Below are positions 1 to 7,521 of a stretch of 26,943 nucleotides of DNA, in pieces. Each line of letters opens with the position of its first letter. Position 1 is the stretch's first letter. This stretch comes from Actinomycetota bacterium (GTDB lineage Bacteria; Actinomycetota; UBA4738; HRBIN12). A program made the position numbers and the translations under genes. Under the pieces are notes generated by a model. That model did not search any database and was not told the DNA's origin. It saw only the letters and a list, made by a program, of their open reading frames with translations. The stretch spans positions 1-26,943 of the forward strand of contig VAYX01000013.1 of the NCBI GenBank assembly GCA_005885325.1, written 5' to 3'.

Positions 1-1
1 C

Positions 2-502
2 GAGCTGCACGGCGGCCCCACCGCGCTCGGCCTGGTGTTCGGCGCCGGCGGCCTCGGCTCGGTGGCCGCGGCCCTGTTCTTCGGGCAGCGAGGCACCTTG
101 CCGCGACGGCCCGTGACGGCGCTCTACCTGGCCTGGGCGATCGCCATGTTCGGAACGGCGGGCTTCGGCCTGGTGACCGGGGTGTGGCAGGCCATGCTCG
201 TGGCGCTTGCGACCGAGGCGTGCATCACCGTCCTGGTCGTCATCTGGTTCACCCTCGTCCAACGGCTGGTTCCCCGCGACCTGCTCGGCCGCGTGACCAG
301 TCTGGACTGGATGATCTCGATCGCCGGCGTGCCGCTTTCCTTCGCCATCGTCGGCCCGGTGGCCTCGGCCATCGGCGCCCGGACCACGCTGGTCCTCGCC
401 GGGATCCTGGGGGGTGGGATCACGCTCGCGGTGATGTTCCTCCCTGGGGCCCGCGACCCCGAGCGGGACGGCTCGCTCGATACGACTGCTCCCGCTCCAT
501 GA
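2..502 (+). CDS. MFS transporter, C-terminal part (gene begins before the window)
   Basis: This is the last 166 residues of a major facilitator superfamily permease; the frame is open to the first base, so the start lies outside the window. It shows about five hydrophobic segments. A polar stretch reading RLVPRDLLGRVTSLD is followed by a helix with the IVGPVASAIGA motif, an arrangement typical of the DHA3 (EntS/MefA-like) drug and siderophore exporters. The soluble tail after the last helix is short and acidic. Substrate cannot be inferred. It ends 80 bases before the response regulator gene on the same strand; no hairpin is obvious between them, so read-through is possible. Confidence 0.8.
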   Translation, partial: ELHGGPTALGLVFGAGGLGSVAAALFFGQRGTLPRRPVTALYLAWAIAMFGTAGFGLVTGVWQAMLVALATEACITVLVVIWFTLVQRLVPRDLLGRVTSLDWMISIAGVPLSFAIVGPVASAIGARTTLVLAGILGGGITLAVMFLPGARDPERDGSLDTTAPAP

Positions 503-582
503 GCTCTTGGGGAGCTCTCAGCGTTCTCCCAGCTTCCGGTGTTTCATTGGTACCCCGAAGCACGGCAGGAGGTGGTCGGTCC

Positions 583-1329
583 ATGGAATTCAGCCCAACG
601 CGACCGAACCAGCCTTCGGCACCAGGCGATCCCGCCGGGGCCGACCCGCGGCGGGTGCTCGTGGTCGACGACGAGGCGAACATCACCGACCTCGTGGCGA
701 CGGCCCTTCGGTACGAGGGGTTCGAGGTTGCGGCGGCCGGGAACGGTCGCGACGCGCTGAAGCTCGTCGAGTCGTTCCGCCCGCACCTGGTCGTCCTTGA
801 CGTCATGCTCCCAGACCTCGACGGGTTCGAGGTGCAGAAGCGACTGATCGACCGGGGACGGCCGTCGCCGGTCCTGTTCCTCACGGCTCGCGACGCGACC
901 GAGGACAAGGTCCGAGGCCTGACGATCGGTGGCGACGACTACGTCACGAAGCCGTTCAGCCTGGAGGAGCTGATCGCCCGGATCCGGGCAGTGCTCCGTC
1001 GAGCCCACGGCTCGGGGCCCCCGGCCGACCGGCTCGGCTTCGCCGACCTGGAGATGGACGAGGACACCCACGAGGTGTGGCGGAAGGGCCGCGTCATCGA
1101 CCTCACCCCCACGGAGTTCAGCCTCCTCCGGTTCCTGCTCGCCAACCCCCGTCGGGTCCTGTCGAAGGATCAGATCCTGGATCACGTATGGCACTACGAC
1201 TTCGGCGGCGACTCCTCGATCGTGGAGACCTACATCAGCTACCTGAGGAAGAAGGTCGATCCCGAGGAACCCCGGTTGATCCACACCGTGCGGGGCGTGG
1301 GATACGTCCTTCGCCTTCCCCCGGAGTGA
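583..1329 (+). CDS. OmpR/PhoB-family response regulator (MprA-like)
   Basis: A 248-residue two-component transcription regulator. The receiver domain spans about residues 24-136, with the acidic pair D29-D30, phospho-acceptor D73 in VVLDVMLPD, T101 and K123 in VTKPF. The C-terminal winged-helix DNA-binding domain (about 148-245) has the usual LTPTEFSLLRFL and YISYLRKKVD segments and ends RGVGYVLR. The ATG at 583 is chosen because AGGAGG lies 10 bases upstream. The frame is open much further upstream, but that part is out-of-frame MFS sequence. The sensor kinase starts 3 bases after the stop, so the two are co-transcribed. Closest in style to MprA/TcrA-type actinobacterial regulators; targets unknown. 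Confidence 0.92.
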   Translation: MEFSPTRPNQPSAPGDPAGADPRRVLVVDDEANITDLVATALRYEGFEVAAAGNGRDALKLVESFRPHLVVLDVMLPDLDGFEVQKRLIDRGRPSPVLFLTARDATEDKVRGLTIGGDDYVTKPFSLEELIARIRAVLRRAHGSGPPADRLGFADLEMDEDTHEVWRKGRVIDLTPTEFSLLRFLLANPRRVLSKDQILDHVWHYDFGGDSSIVETYISYLRKKVDPEEPRLIHTVRGVGYVLRLPPE

Positions 1330-1332
1330 GCC

Positions 1333-2757
1333 GTGTCCCTCCGGGCACGCCTGCTGATCACGTCGGTCGTCCTGGTGGCGGCGGGGTTGCTCGTCGCGAA
1401 CGTCGCCACGTACCGGCTGCTGTCGAACTTCCTTCTGCACCGGACGGACGACCAGCTGGTGGCCGCGCAGGGCCCCGTGCTGGATGCCCTCCAATTCGGA
1501 AGTGAGGTGCCGGGCCATCAGACGCCGACGTTCCTGGTGCCGCCGGGAACCTACGCCGAGGTTCGCAACGGTTCCGGAGCTCCACTCGTCTGGAAGTTCT
1601 TCGGATACGAGACCAAGGCGGGCCAGCGTCCCGTTTGCCCCAAGGACCTCCCCGGGTCCAGCTCATCGTCGAAGGAGGGTCCGACGTTCTTCACCACCAC
1701 CACCGGTGGCAGGGGTGCCCCGACGTACCGGGCCGTGGCCGCGGCGCTCAGCCCGGGGCCCGGAACGCTGATCGTGGCCATCCCGCTCACCGAGGTGTCC
1801 GCGACGCTGGATCGGCTGCTCGAAGTGGAGCTGGTGGTGAGCGGCATCGCGCTGCTCCTGGTGGCGGGGTTCGCGCTGTGGCTGGTGCGGTTGGGCCTTC
1901 GCCCGCTCGAGGGGATCGGGGCGACCGCCGGGGCCATCGCGGCCGGAGACCTCTCGCGCCGGGTCGAGCCGGCGACCGAACGGACGGAGGTGGGCCGCCT
2001 GGGTCTGGCCCTGAACGCGATGCTGGCCCAGATCGAGGCGGCCTTCGAGGAGCGCCGGGCCTCGGAGAATCGCCTGCGGCGCTTCGTGGCCGACGCCTCC
2101 CACGAGCTCCGCACCCCGCTCACCTCGATCAGGGGCTACGCGGAGCTGTTCCGGCGCGGCGCCGACTCGCGGCCCGAGGATCTGGCCAAGTCCATGCAGC
2201 GCATCGAGGCGGAAGCGGCGCGGATGGGCGTCCTGGTGGACGACCTGCTCCTGTTGGCCCGGCTGGACCAGGGCCGGCCGCTCGAGCGGGAGCCGCTCGA
2301 CCTCGCTCGCATCGTCGAGGATGCCGTCGACAGCGCTCGGGCGGTGGAGCCCGACCGTCCCATCGACCTCGACGTCCAGGGCCCCGCCTCGGTGTTGGGC
2401 GACGCCGGGCGGATGCGCCAGACCGTGGACAACCTGTTGGACAACGCCCGGGTCCACACGCCGGCGAGCTCGCCGGTTCGGGTGACGGTCGGACCCGACG
2501 GCGAGGCCGTGCTGCTGACGGTCGCGGACGAGGGTCCGGGGCTCCCTTCGGAGGTCGTGACCCGAGCGTTCGAGCGGTTCTATCGAGGCGATCCGTCGCG
2601 TTCCCGGTCGATGGGGGGAGCCGGGCTGGGGCTCTCGATCGTCGCCGCCATCGTGGAGGCCCACGGGGGGACCGTCACCGTGCGATCGGAGGAAGGGGCG
2701 GGCGCGACGTTCGAGGTGCGGCTCCCGGCCTCCGGGGATCCCGCGCCTCCGTCCTGA
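1333..2757 (+). CDS. Sensor histidine kinase, HAMP-HisKA-HATPase (MprB/TrcS-like)
   Basis: A 474-residue membrane sensor kinase, partner of the regulator just upstream. The first transmembrane helix is at about residues 8-27 and a second at about 165-187, enclosing an extracytoplasmic sensor domain of about 135 residues that is rich in Ser, Thr and Gly near its middle. A HAMP linker follows (about 188-240). The HisKA motif DASHELRTPL has the phospho-accepting His at about 257. The ATP-binding domain has the N box (DNLLDNA) and the G boxes DEGPGLP and GGAGLGLS. The start is GTG at 1333, 3 bases after the regulator stop. The signal sensed cannot be told from the sequence. Confidence 0.92.
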   Translation: MSLRARLLITSVVLVAAGLLVANVATYRLLSNFLLHRTDDQLVAAQGPVLDALQFGSEVPGHQTPTFLVPPGTYAEVRNGSGAPLVWKFFGYETKAGQRPVCPKDLPGSSSSSKEGPTFFTTTTGGRGAPTYRAVAAALSPGPGTLIVAIPLTEVSATLDRLLEVELVVSGIALLLVAGFALWLVRLGLRPLEGIGATAGAIAAGDLSRRVEPATERTEVGRLGLALNAMLAQIEAAFEERRASENRLRRFVADASHELRTPLTSIRGYAELFRRGADSRPEDLAKSMQRIEAEAARMGVLVDDLLLLARLDQGRPLEREPLDLARIVEDAVDSARAVEPDRPIDLDVQGPASVLGDAGRMRQTVDNLLDNARVHTPASSPVRVTVGPDGEAVLLTVADEGPGLPSEVVTRAFERFYRGDPSRSRSMGGAGLGLSIVAAIVEAHGGTVTVRSEEGAGATFEVRLPASGDPAPPS

Positions 2758-2770
2758 TCGATGAAGGAAC

Positions 2771-2802
2771 GGGGGGCTGCCCCGCGGGCGGGGCAGCCCC
2801 CC
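2771..2802. terminator. Perfect 15-bp GC hairpin, probable bidirectional terminator
   Basis: Positions 2771-2785 are a perfect inverted match to 2788-2802, with almost no loop. It lies 13 bases after the kinase stop and 34 bases beyond the stop of the convergent small secreted peptide gene, so it can serve both. No U-tract follows on the plus strand, which is common in high-GC genomes. Confidence 0.7.
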
Positions 2803-2836
2803 TCCATGCCACCGGTCATCTCCTATCGGCCGTCCG

Positions 2837-3043
2837 TCAGGTCGATGTGGACGAGCCGTCCGACGTGCTGTCGTTCCCGTCGCCGTCACAGTGATGCGTG
2901 GCCGACGCGGAGGTCGTCGCCTTCGTCGACGCCGTGTTGGAGCTCGACGCGGCACTCGCATGGGTCAGGCCGGTGAAGCCGGCGAGGATCACGCCGCTCC
3001 CCACCGCCGCAGCCACGAGCGAGCGCCGTACCAGGGATCTCAT
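2837..3043 (-). CDS. Small secreted Ser/Thr-rich peptide
   Basis: A 68-residue protein with a clear Sec signal peptide: RRSLV, a hydrophobic core AAAVGSGVILAGFTG, then an Ala-rich cleavage region near THASA. The mature part is about 38 residues, almost entirely Ser, Thr, Ala, Asp and Gly, with one Cys in HHCDGDGN. No known domain is visible. It is convergent with the two-component pair and shares its hairpin. The start is well supported by an unusually complete Shine-Dalgarno sequence (3048-3059). It could be a target of the adjacent two-component system, but nothing in the sequence proves it. Confidence 0.7.
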   Translation of the reverse strand: MRSLVRRSLVAAAVGSGVILAGFTGLTHASAASSSNTASTKATTSASATHHCDGDGNDSTSDGSSTST

Positions 3044-3047
3044 CGAT

Positions 3048-3059
3048 GATCACCTCCTT
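3048..3059 (-). promoter_or_regulatory. Complete 12-nt Shine-Dalgarno for the small secreted peptide
   Basis: On the minus strand this reads AAGGAGGTGATC, a 12-nt uninterrupted complement of the usual 16S rRNA 3' tail, with GGAGG 9 bases before the ATG at 3043. It fixes the start and suggests strong translation of the peptide. Confidence 0.75.
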
Positions 3060-3217
3060 CGGTCATCTCGCCGACCACTCCACCATCGCCACCTCCGGCT
3101 CGGCTTGGTCCCGGCTGAGAGTCCGCTCAGAGACCCTCGGCTCGGGTGGGGAAGTGCATGGCGAGGCACGGGTCTCCTCGGTGAGGCGGGGTGGAAGACC
3201 TGGGTATGCTTAGCGGG

Positions 3218-3256
3218 AGCGCCCGTAGCTCAATGGACAGAGCGTCTGACTACGGA
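3218..3256 (+). repeat. Left attachment repeat: 5' fragment (nt 1-38) of tRNA-Arg
   Basis: Identical to 14355-14393. It comprises one upstream base plus tRNA nucleotides 1-38: acceptor 5' strand, D arm, 5' anticodon stem and the whole anticodon loop CTACGGA. Identity stops exactly after the loop (CTAG here, TCAG in the intact gene), so no 3' half exists here. A TATGCT box at 3205-3210 lies just upstream and may be the original promoter of the tRNA, now driving a truncated transcript into the element. Confidence 0.88.
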
Positions 3257-3433
3257 CTAGCTGGGCTCGAACGGTGTACCTACCAGGGGAAACGCTGCTG
3301 GTAGACGAACGGAACGGGCAGAGTTATCCGTTGTGGTAACTGTCGGAACCGCTGGTACCATCCGCCTGGCAACCCCCGAGGGGCTCGCTTGCTGGGCGAG
3401 CTCTCCCTGTGAGAGCGAAAGCGTTCTGGGACT

Positions 3434-3507
3434 TCCGCCGTAGCTCAATCAGGCAGAGCACTAGGTCGTCAACCTAGCGGTTGTGGGTTCGATTCCCACC
3501 GGCGGAG
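3434..3507 (+). tRNA. tRNA-Asp-like gene (anticodon GTC) with C at position 33
   Basis: A canonical 74-nt cloverleaf can be drawn: acceptor TCCGCCG/CGGCGGA with discriminator G3507, D stem GCTC/GAGC, anticodon stem CTAGG/CCTAG, T stem GTGGG/CCCAC with loop TTCGATT. No CCA is encoded. The anticodon loop is TCGTCAA, giving GTC (Asp), but position 33, almost universally U, is C. The acceptor starts with a U1-A72 pair rather than the usual G1-C72. It lies inside the integrated element, 177 bases after the tRNA-Arg fragment, so it is probably element-borne. It may be a functional oddity, a decaying gene or an attachment-site relic. Confidence 0.75.
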
Positions 3508-3566
3508 TTTGGCTTCCTGAGGGGGTTGCCAACCATGTTAGCCTTGCGTTGGTTGACGACCTAGTG
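3459..3566. repeat. 16-bp inverted repeat of the tRNA-Asp anticodon arm
   Basis: Bases 3459-3474 (anticodon stem-loop of the tRNA) are repeated in perfect inverted orientation at 3551-3566, 76 bases further on and 44 bases beyond the tRNA 3' end. An unprocessed transcript could pair its trailer with its anticodon arm. The match does not extend into the rest of the tRNA. Confidence 0.7.
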
Positions 3567-3858
3567 TTGAGAAGGCGGGCTCCCTCGGGGGTCCGCCTTC
3601 TTCGTTGCACATCATCTTTGACCTGCCACCTTTTGCCCCGTCAGACTCTCCTCGTGCCTGAGCCGCCCCGGCGATGCCCTCGTAGGCGGTGCGGCCCATG
3701 ATGTGCGCGTACGCGCTCTGGAGAAAGTCGAGTCGCGCCGGGTCGTCGGGCTCACGGTTTTCGGGCAGGTCGAAGCAGAACTTCCAAAACTCGGTGCCCT
3801 CGTCGGCGAGAAGGCCGTCGAGCGAGTAGTTGAACACCGTCGCTATCAGCTTCCGCAT
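3538..3858 (-). pseudogene. Truncated dihydrofolate-reductase-like (RibD C-terminal domain) gene, 5' part only
   Basis: From the ATG at 3858 (GGAG about 9 bases upstream) the first ~65 residues match the start of YyaP/YwjB-type DHFR-like proteins: MRKLIATVFNYSLDG, then EFWKFCFDLPEN, then AHIMGRTAYEGIAG. Family members run to about 180-190 residues. Here, after about position 3665, the frame continues for some 40 unrelated residues over the terminator of the tRNA gene and stops. The nucleotide-binding remainder is missing, so this is a remnant cut off near the left end of the element. No functional copy is visible in the window. Confidence 0.7.
3571..3606 (+). terminator. Rho-independent terminator after the tRNA-Asp-like gene
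   Basis: GAAGGCGG (3571-3578) pairs with CCGCCTTC (3593-3600), followed by TTCGTT. It directly follows the inverted anticodon-arm repeat and would end transcription of the tRNA. It also falls inside the aberrant tail of the opposite-strand DHFR-like fragment. Confidence 0.6.
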
Positions 3859-4170
3859 GATCAGAACTCCATGGTCTCGGGTCGTCTGGGGATCGTGCTT
3901 CGCCTCCACACCTAGTGCCGCCTGCCGGCGGTAGCGACAGCTTAGATTGGCAGAGAGCCTCACGGCAGCGAGCCCATGTATTCAATAGGGGATATGAGGA
4001 GACTTCGGGGAATAGGACTCCTCGATGTCCCAGCGTGCGGGAATGTTCCTCGATGTGCTGTGCCGGACTGCGAGGGAGCGCATCATCCGGACCGACGCGA
4101 CCGCCGGGCGGCATATGCGTCCCCGTACCCATCCGCCCAGACTCGGAGACCACGCGGCCTGGCCTGGACC

Positions 4171-4980
4171 CTACTCCTTCGAAAGAACGGAAACAACGTC
4201 CCCCGGCATGTGGCTCAGGGAACGGTCCTGCTCGAGGACTGCCAGCCCATGCTTGCTCGCTATGTCGGCGAACAGCTGGGCGGTAACGTGCGAGCGATAG
4301 CCCTTCGTATGCGCGTCTTCGTTGGCGTAGGTGCCCGGATGATGGATCACCCCCGTTCCGCCTGATCGAAGGACTCGCCGGATCTCACCGAGATACCGGT
4401 CGGTGTCCTCCGGGTTGATGTGCACGAAGACGTCGTAGGCCCAGACAACGTCGACCACATCATCGCCGACGAAGGATAAGGTGCCATCGTCGATGCGATG
4501 GAGTTCGACCCGCGGATCCTCACCAAACCGCTCGCGGCAGATCTCGACACATTTCGACGAGATGTCGGCGAGGATCAGGCGCCCCGCTCGCTGGAGGAGG
4601 AATTCCGACCAGCGGCCAGCTCCCGGCCCGATCTCCAGGACCACAGAGTCCTGCGGCACCCTTCCGACGATCAGTTCATCGACCAGCTGGCCCTTCCAGA
4701 CCCCGGGATCGATCCCCCGATAGCGCCGGACGTCCTCCGTCCACTCCTCGCCGCGGGCCGACCAGTCCCACGTGTCCCAAATGGCGGTGTTCTCTTTTAC
4801 CGTGTGGTATCTCGACGAGACGGTGTTGGGACCCGTTATGCGGCGCCGCTTCTCGATCCGCACCAGTCTCTTGTCCACCGTGGCGATGGCCCGCTCAGAA
4901 GCCTTCCTCACCGAGTACAGAAGAGCCCATCCCAATCCACGCTCGGAAGCGTACTTGCCGAACGCACCTAGTCGTCCCAT
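4171..4980 (-). CDS. Class I SAM-dependent methyltransferase
   Basis: A 269-residue cytosolic methyltransferase. The Rossmann core starts at about residue 110 with motif I VVLEIGPGAGRWSEFL. An acidic residue follows in RLILADIS, then VDVVWAYDVFVHI (motif II/post-II) and LRSGGTGVIHHPG (motif III region). The N-terminal ~100 residues are basic and then Trp-rich (IWDTWDWSARGEEW). Such proteins are often found with glycan or natural-product genes, but the substrate cannot be assigned. It is the most intact cargo gene of the left half of the element. The ATG at 4980 has only a weak upstream purine stretch. It may be co-oriented with the decayed gene remnant upstream. Confidence 0.8.
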   Translation of the reverse strand: MGRLGAFGKYASERGLGWALLYSVRKASERAIATVDKRLVRIEKRRRITGPNTVSSRYHTVKENTAIWDTWDWSARGEEWTEDVRRYRGIDPGVWKGQLVDELIVGRVPQDSVVLEIGPGAGRWSEFLLQRAGRLILADISSKCVEICRERFGEDPRVELHRIDDGTLSFVGDDVVDVVWAYDVFVHINPEDTDRYLGEIRRVLRSGGTGVIHHPGTYANEDAHTKGYRSHVTAQLFADIASKHGLAVLEQDRSLSHMPGDVVSVLSKE

Positions 4981-5494
4981 TTTCGCGGAACGGTACCACT
5001 TCCCGCCTGCGCTGCTTGGCCCCGGCGCCGGCGGCGAGGAGCCTCTCCTCCAGAGTCCGGAAAGCCAGACTCAGGAGCTCCCTGCTGTCGGATATGACCC
5101 CTTTGAAGAACGTACCTCTCCAGCTCGGCCAGGGTGGACTGCTTGGGGCCAATTTGCTGCACGAAACCATTCGGCGAGCGCCAACCTTTGCTGGGCCGTG
5201 GCTGCTCGTGGATTCCCATGGCAGGCCGAGAAGAGTTATGGTTCGGCTTGGTACGTCTCTTTCGCATAAGCCTCCGCCCAATCCACGGGATTCGTGCTGC
5301 CGCCTGTGTGGAATCCCTGGGTCCACGAACTCCTTTGGCTCGAACGCAGAGCAGACCTCGTAGGAAGGCAGGAACGCCTTCGCAGCCGTGCCTGTGTATC
5401 CGCCTTTGGTTGCAAGCCACTTGCCAAGAGTTTCAAGGCAATCGAGGTTGTTGCGATCGCAGTCAGGTGGCCGGCGGATCGCGTGGGCTGACAT
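4981..5494 (-). pseudogene. Unidentified decayed gene, readable only by changing frame
   Basis: No single long convincing gene lies here. On the minus strand, protein-like sequence can be followed from the ATG at 5494 (NNLDCLETLGKWLATKGGYT, then LPSYEVCSAFEPKEFVDPG). It shifts frame to TNPVDWAEAYAKETYQAEP, shifts again to GWRSPNGFVQQIGPKQSTL, and ends in a frame with LLSLAFRTLEERLLAAGAG. This looks like one old gene broken by several indels, but the joining is my inference and I do not recognise the family. The 214 bases from 5495 to 5708 hold nothing I can identify. Confidence 0.35.
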
Positions 5495-5708
5495 TTCTGT
5501 GCGCGACAGTCCTCCGGCGATTCCCTGAAATCCTCAAGATTTCGACCCCCCTCCGCCTCATGGCTCGCGATCCCACTGAAGAGGTTCTCGACGCTAGAAC
5601 GGCCGTAGTCATCCTCCCCCCACGGTCATACCGGCCTCAGCACCACGAGCATGAGGGCCTGTTGGTGACTGCAACGAAGGCGAGTAGGGCAGGTGCAGTA
5701 CCAGTCGC

Positions 5709-5851
5709 CATCGGCATAGCCCACGTTGTAGATCTCAGCACTTGTCTCCCCTACAGGTTGCGGTGATGGTGCCGGCATGCAGCCGTCGGATCGTGAGGCG
5801 CCCTTCGGCTGAGTAGCGGAACGGCCTTGGTCCGGTAGTTCTTACGGGCCA
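5709..5851. repeat. Decayed copy of a 143-bp duplicated segment
   Basis: About 96% identical, in the same orientation, to 9476-9616 (six visible differences, including two 1-base insertions). The right copy is the 5' coding part of the small minus-strand gene at 9423-9617. In this copy the ATG is lost (reads CTG on the minus strand) and the insertions break the frame after ARKNYRTKAV, so it is a dead fragment. The upstream promoter region and iterated motifs of the right copy are not repeated here. Confidence 0.85.
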
Positions 5852-5941
5852 GGCTCGATTCCCTCGGCCGGCATCGCGGCCTCAACTCGATCAGCGACCT
5901 CGGGCTCAATGCCCGAGCACGGTGTCCTCTTGGTGCCCGTA

Positions 5942-6145
5942 CTAACTCCGAATCCTCGGACCCCACCTGGCATCGCCGCCGTCGTGGGTCCGCGCCCACC
6001 GGCGGACGTCAGCCGCGGCCCAGAGGTCGCCCCGGGCCCAGCGGCCAACCGGGGCTGGAAAGTCGGCGCGACGACGGAGCTGGTCGGCGCGTTGCTTGCT
6101 CACGCCCAGGAGCTCGGCGATCTCGACGAGGCGGAGCAGCGTCAT
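5942..6145 (-). CDS. AlpA/excisionase-like helix-turn-helix protein
   Basis: A 67-residue protein of the MerR-like/HTH_17 type: LRLVEIAELLGVSKQRADQL forms the helix-turn-helix, DFPAPVGRWARGDLW the wing, and AAADVRRWAR the third helix. Proteins of this size and pattern act as recombination directionality factors or small regulators in integrated elements. It is the only excisionase-like candidate in this element, although it sits about 7 kb from int. The ATG at 6145 has little Shine-Dalgarno signal. It could instead be a transcription regulator of the neighbouring genes. Confidence 0.7.
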   Translation of the reverse strand: MTLLRLVEIAELLGVSKQRADQLRRRADFPAPVGRWARGDLWAAADVRRWARTHDGGDARWGPRIRS

Positions 6146-6236
6146 TCAAGGGGACCCCGTGTGAAGCCGAAAACTTCAAACAATGCACTCAGGTTCAAGA
6201 ATCCAACCGCATGAGGGTTTGGAGGGGGGGCAGCGC

Positions 6237-7044
6237 GTGTCGTTGTGGAGTGCGTGGAGCCTCCGGCGCCAACGCCGAAAGGCCGTCGGACGGGTTGTTG
6301 CATAGTGCCCCAACTACGCCTCCTCCATGGTGGTCCGGAAGGCTCGGAAGGGCCCCCATGCCGGGGAGTATTTCTTCGGTTGCAGCAGGTATCCCAGGTG
6401 CCGTGGCACTCGCCCCTTCGACGAGGATACGTTTGTGCCCCTCTCCGCGAACCGACCGCGATCCGAGCCGTACGTCTGGGCAACCTGGCTGGCCGAAGTC
6501 ATGGCGGCGGATGTGAAGTGCCAGTGGAAGTCCTGGTTCCGAGCGCACTACCAGATTCAATCCAGCCGGGGCTCGAAGGACGAAGCGCTTGTGGAATGGA
6601 AGGTCGCACATACCCGCGCCGTTTCTGAGCTGACCCAGAGCCTTGCCTCACGTGGTCTCAAGCCGATCAACGAGTACGCGTTCAAAACGCTACTGCCCAG
6701 TGGCGGAACCCTCTCGGGGCAGGTAGATTGCATGGTCGAGGATGGCCACCGGGTCTTGGTCTACGAGTGCAAGACGGGTCTGCGACGAGCAAAAGATCAG
6801 CTGCAACTGATGTTGTACCTCTGGGCGCTTGGACGCGATCCGCGGTTCAGAGACAAGGAACTCACCGGATTCCTAATCTACGGTGACGATGAGTTCGAGG
6901 TGGTCCCATACGCCGAGTTCGAGGGTGACTTGGCGCATTTCGGAGCCGTAATTACGGGCCCCAACCCTGCGCCAAAGGTTCCGGGAGCGGATTGTCGCTT
7001 GCCCGATCACGAACAAGGACTGCCCCGAGCGGATCAGCGAGTAG
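6237..7044 (+). pseudogene. Topoisomerase-type zinc ribbon + PD-(D/E)XK (Cas4/RecB-like) nuclease, broken
   Basis: The frame begins at GTG 6237 behind a GGAGGGGGGG ribosome site, is stopped by TAG at 6303, and continues through a C4 topoisomerase-like zinc ribbon. Where a CPxCG knuckle is expected the sequence reads CPNYAS, so a zinc ligand is lost; the second knuckle CSRYPRC is present. The nuclease core follows: GQVDCMVEDG, VLVYECKTG (D...ExK) and QLQLMLYLWAL, as in Cas4/RecB-family nucleases. Near the GGGCCCC run at 6955-6963 the frame slips. In the next frame a plausible end reads RFRERIVACPITNKDCPERI to TAG 7042. An intact ancestor would be about 268 residues. The unbroken part (6327-6955) could still be expressed. 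Confidence 0.65.
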
Positions 7045-7262
7045 CCCAGTGGAATCAGACGTTACCGACGAGAGGGCGTCAGGGGCCGCCGGTCGAGCTA
7101 CCGACCGCTACGTTGCCAGCGGGTGTGGCCCGCAGTCGGCGAACTCCTCCTCGTCCGACTTGTTCGTGACTTGGACCAGGTTCGCGAAGTCAGCCCAGAT
7201 GCACCGTTCCCGTACAATCGACGATGATCCTGCCAGTCCCGATGTCAATGGGAAGGGCTCCC

Positions 7263-7505
7263 CTACTCAATCTCGCAGTAGAAAGTGCCATTGCCCCCAA
7301 AGAGGAAGAGTTCGCCGTGGCTTGGACAGTTCCGGACGACCAAGATGCTTGTAGCGATCGGTGGTCTAGCTGTCTCTCCAGGGGGCCCTGGAGGTCCCAC
7401 ATCGCCTCGGGGACCGTTGACCCCCCGTGGCCCCCGGACCAGGCTCGCCTGCTTGCCCTGTCCGAGCCGCCAGATAGAATCCGCGGTCGAAGGCTGAATC
7501 GCCCC
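7263..7505 (-). pseudogene. Collagen-like (Gly-X-Y) C-terminal protein fragment
   Basis: An 80-residue open frame on the minus strand contains a short Gly-X-Y run (RGPRGVNGPRGDVGPPGPPG). It then has a compact C-terminus, SILVVRNCPSHGELFLFGG followed by NGTFYCEIE and a TAG stop at 7263. The frame opens at a TGA (7506-7508) and has no ATG; the only GTG (7400) would leave 45 residues and no collagen repeat upstream. It is therefore best read as the end of a larger surface or tail-fibre-like gene whose 5' part is gone. It follows the glycosidase-like gene on the same strand. Bases 7045-7262 hold nothing I recognise. Confidence 0.5.
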
Positions 7506-7521
7506 TCAACGGGCGCCTTGA

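Noticed and set aside
1663..2961. A 432-codon minus-strand frame over the sensor kinase
   Set aside because: Antisense shadow of the HAMP/HisKA/HATPase gene; Arg/Pro-rich with no domain.
3218..3433. A possible complete second tRNA-Arg at the left end
   Set aside because: After nt 38 there is no matching 3' anticodon stem, T arm or acceptor 3' strand; it is only a fragment.
3964..4170. Overlapping plus and minus frames left of the methyltransferase gene
   Set aside because: None gives protein-like sequence or a ribosome site; I treat these 207 bases as non-coding or decayed.
6237..7044. A CRISPR-associated Cas4
   Set aside because: The core fold is shared, but the N-terminal topoisomerase-type ribbon, lack of cas1/cas2 and lack of an array argue against a CRISPR role.
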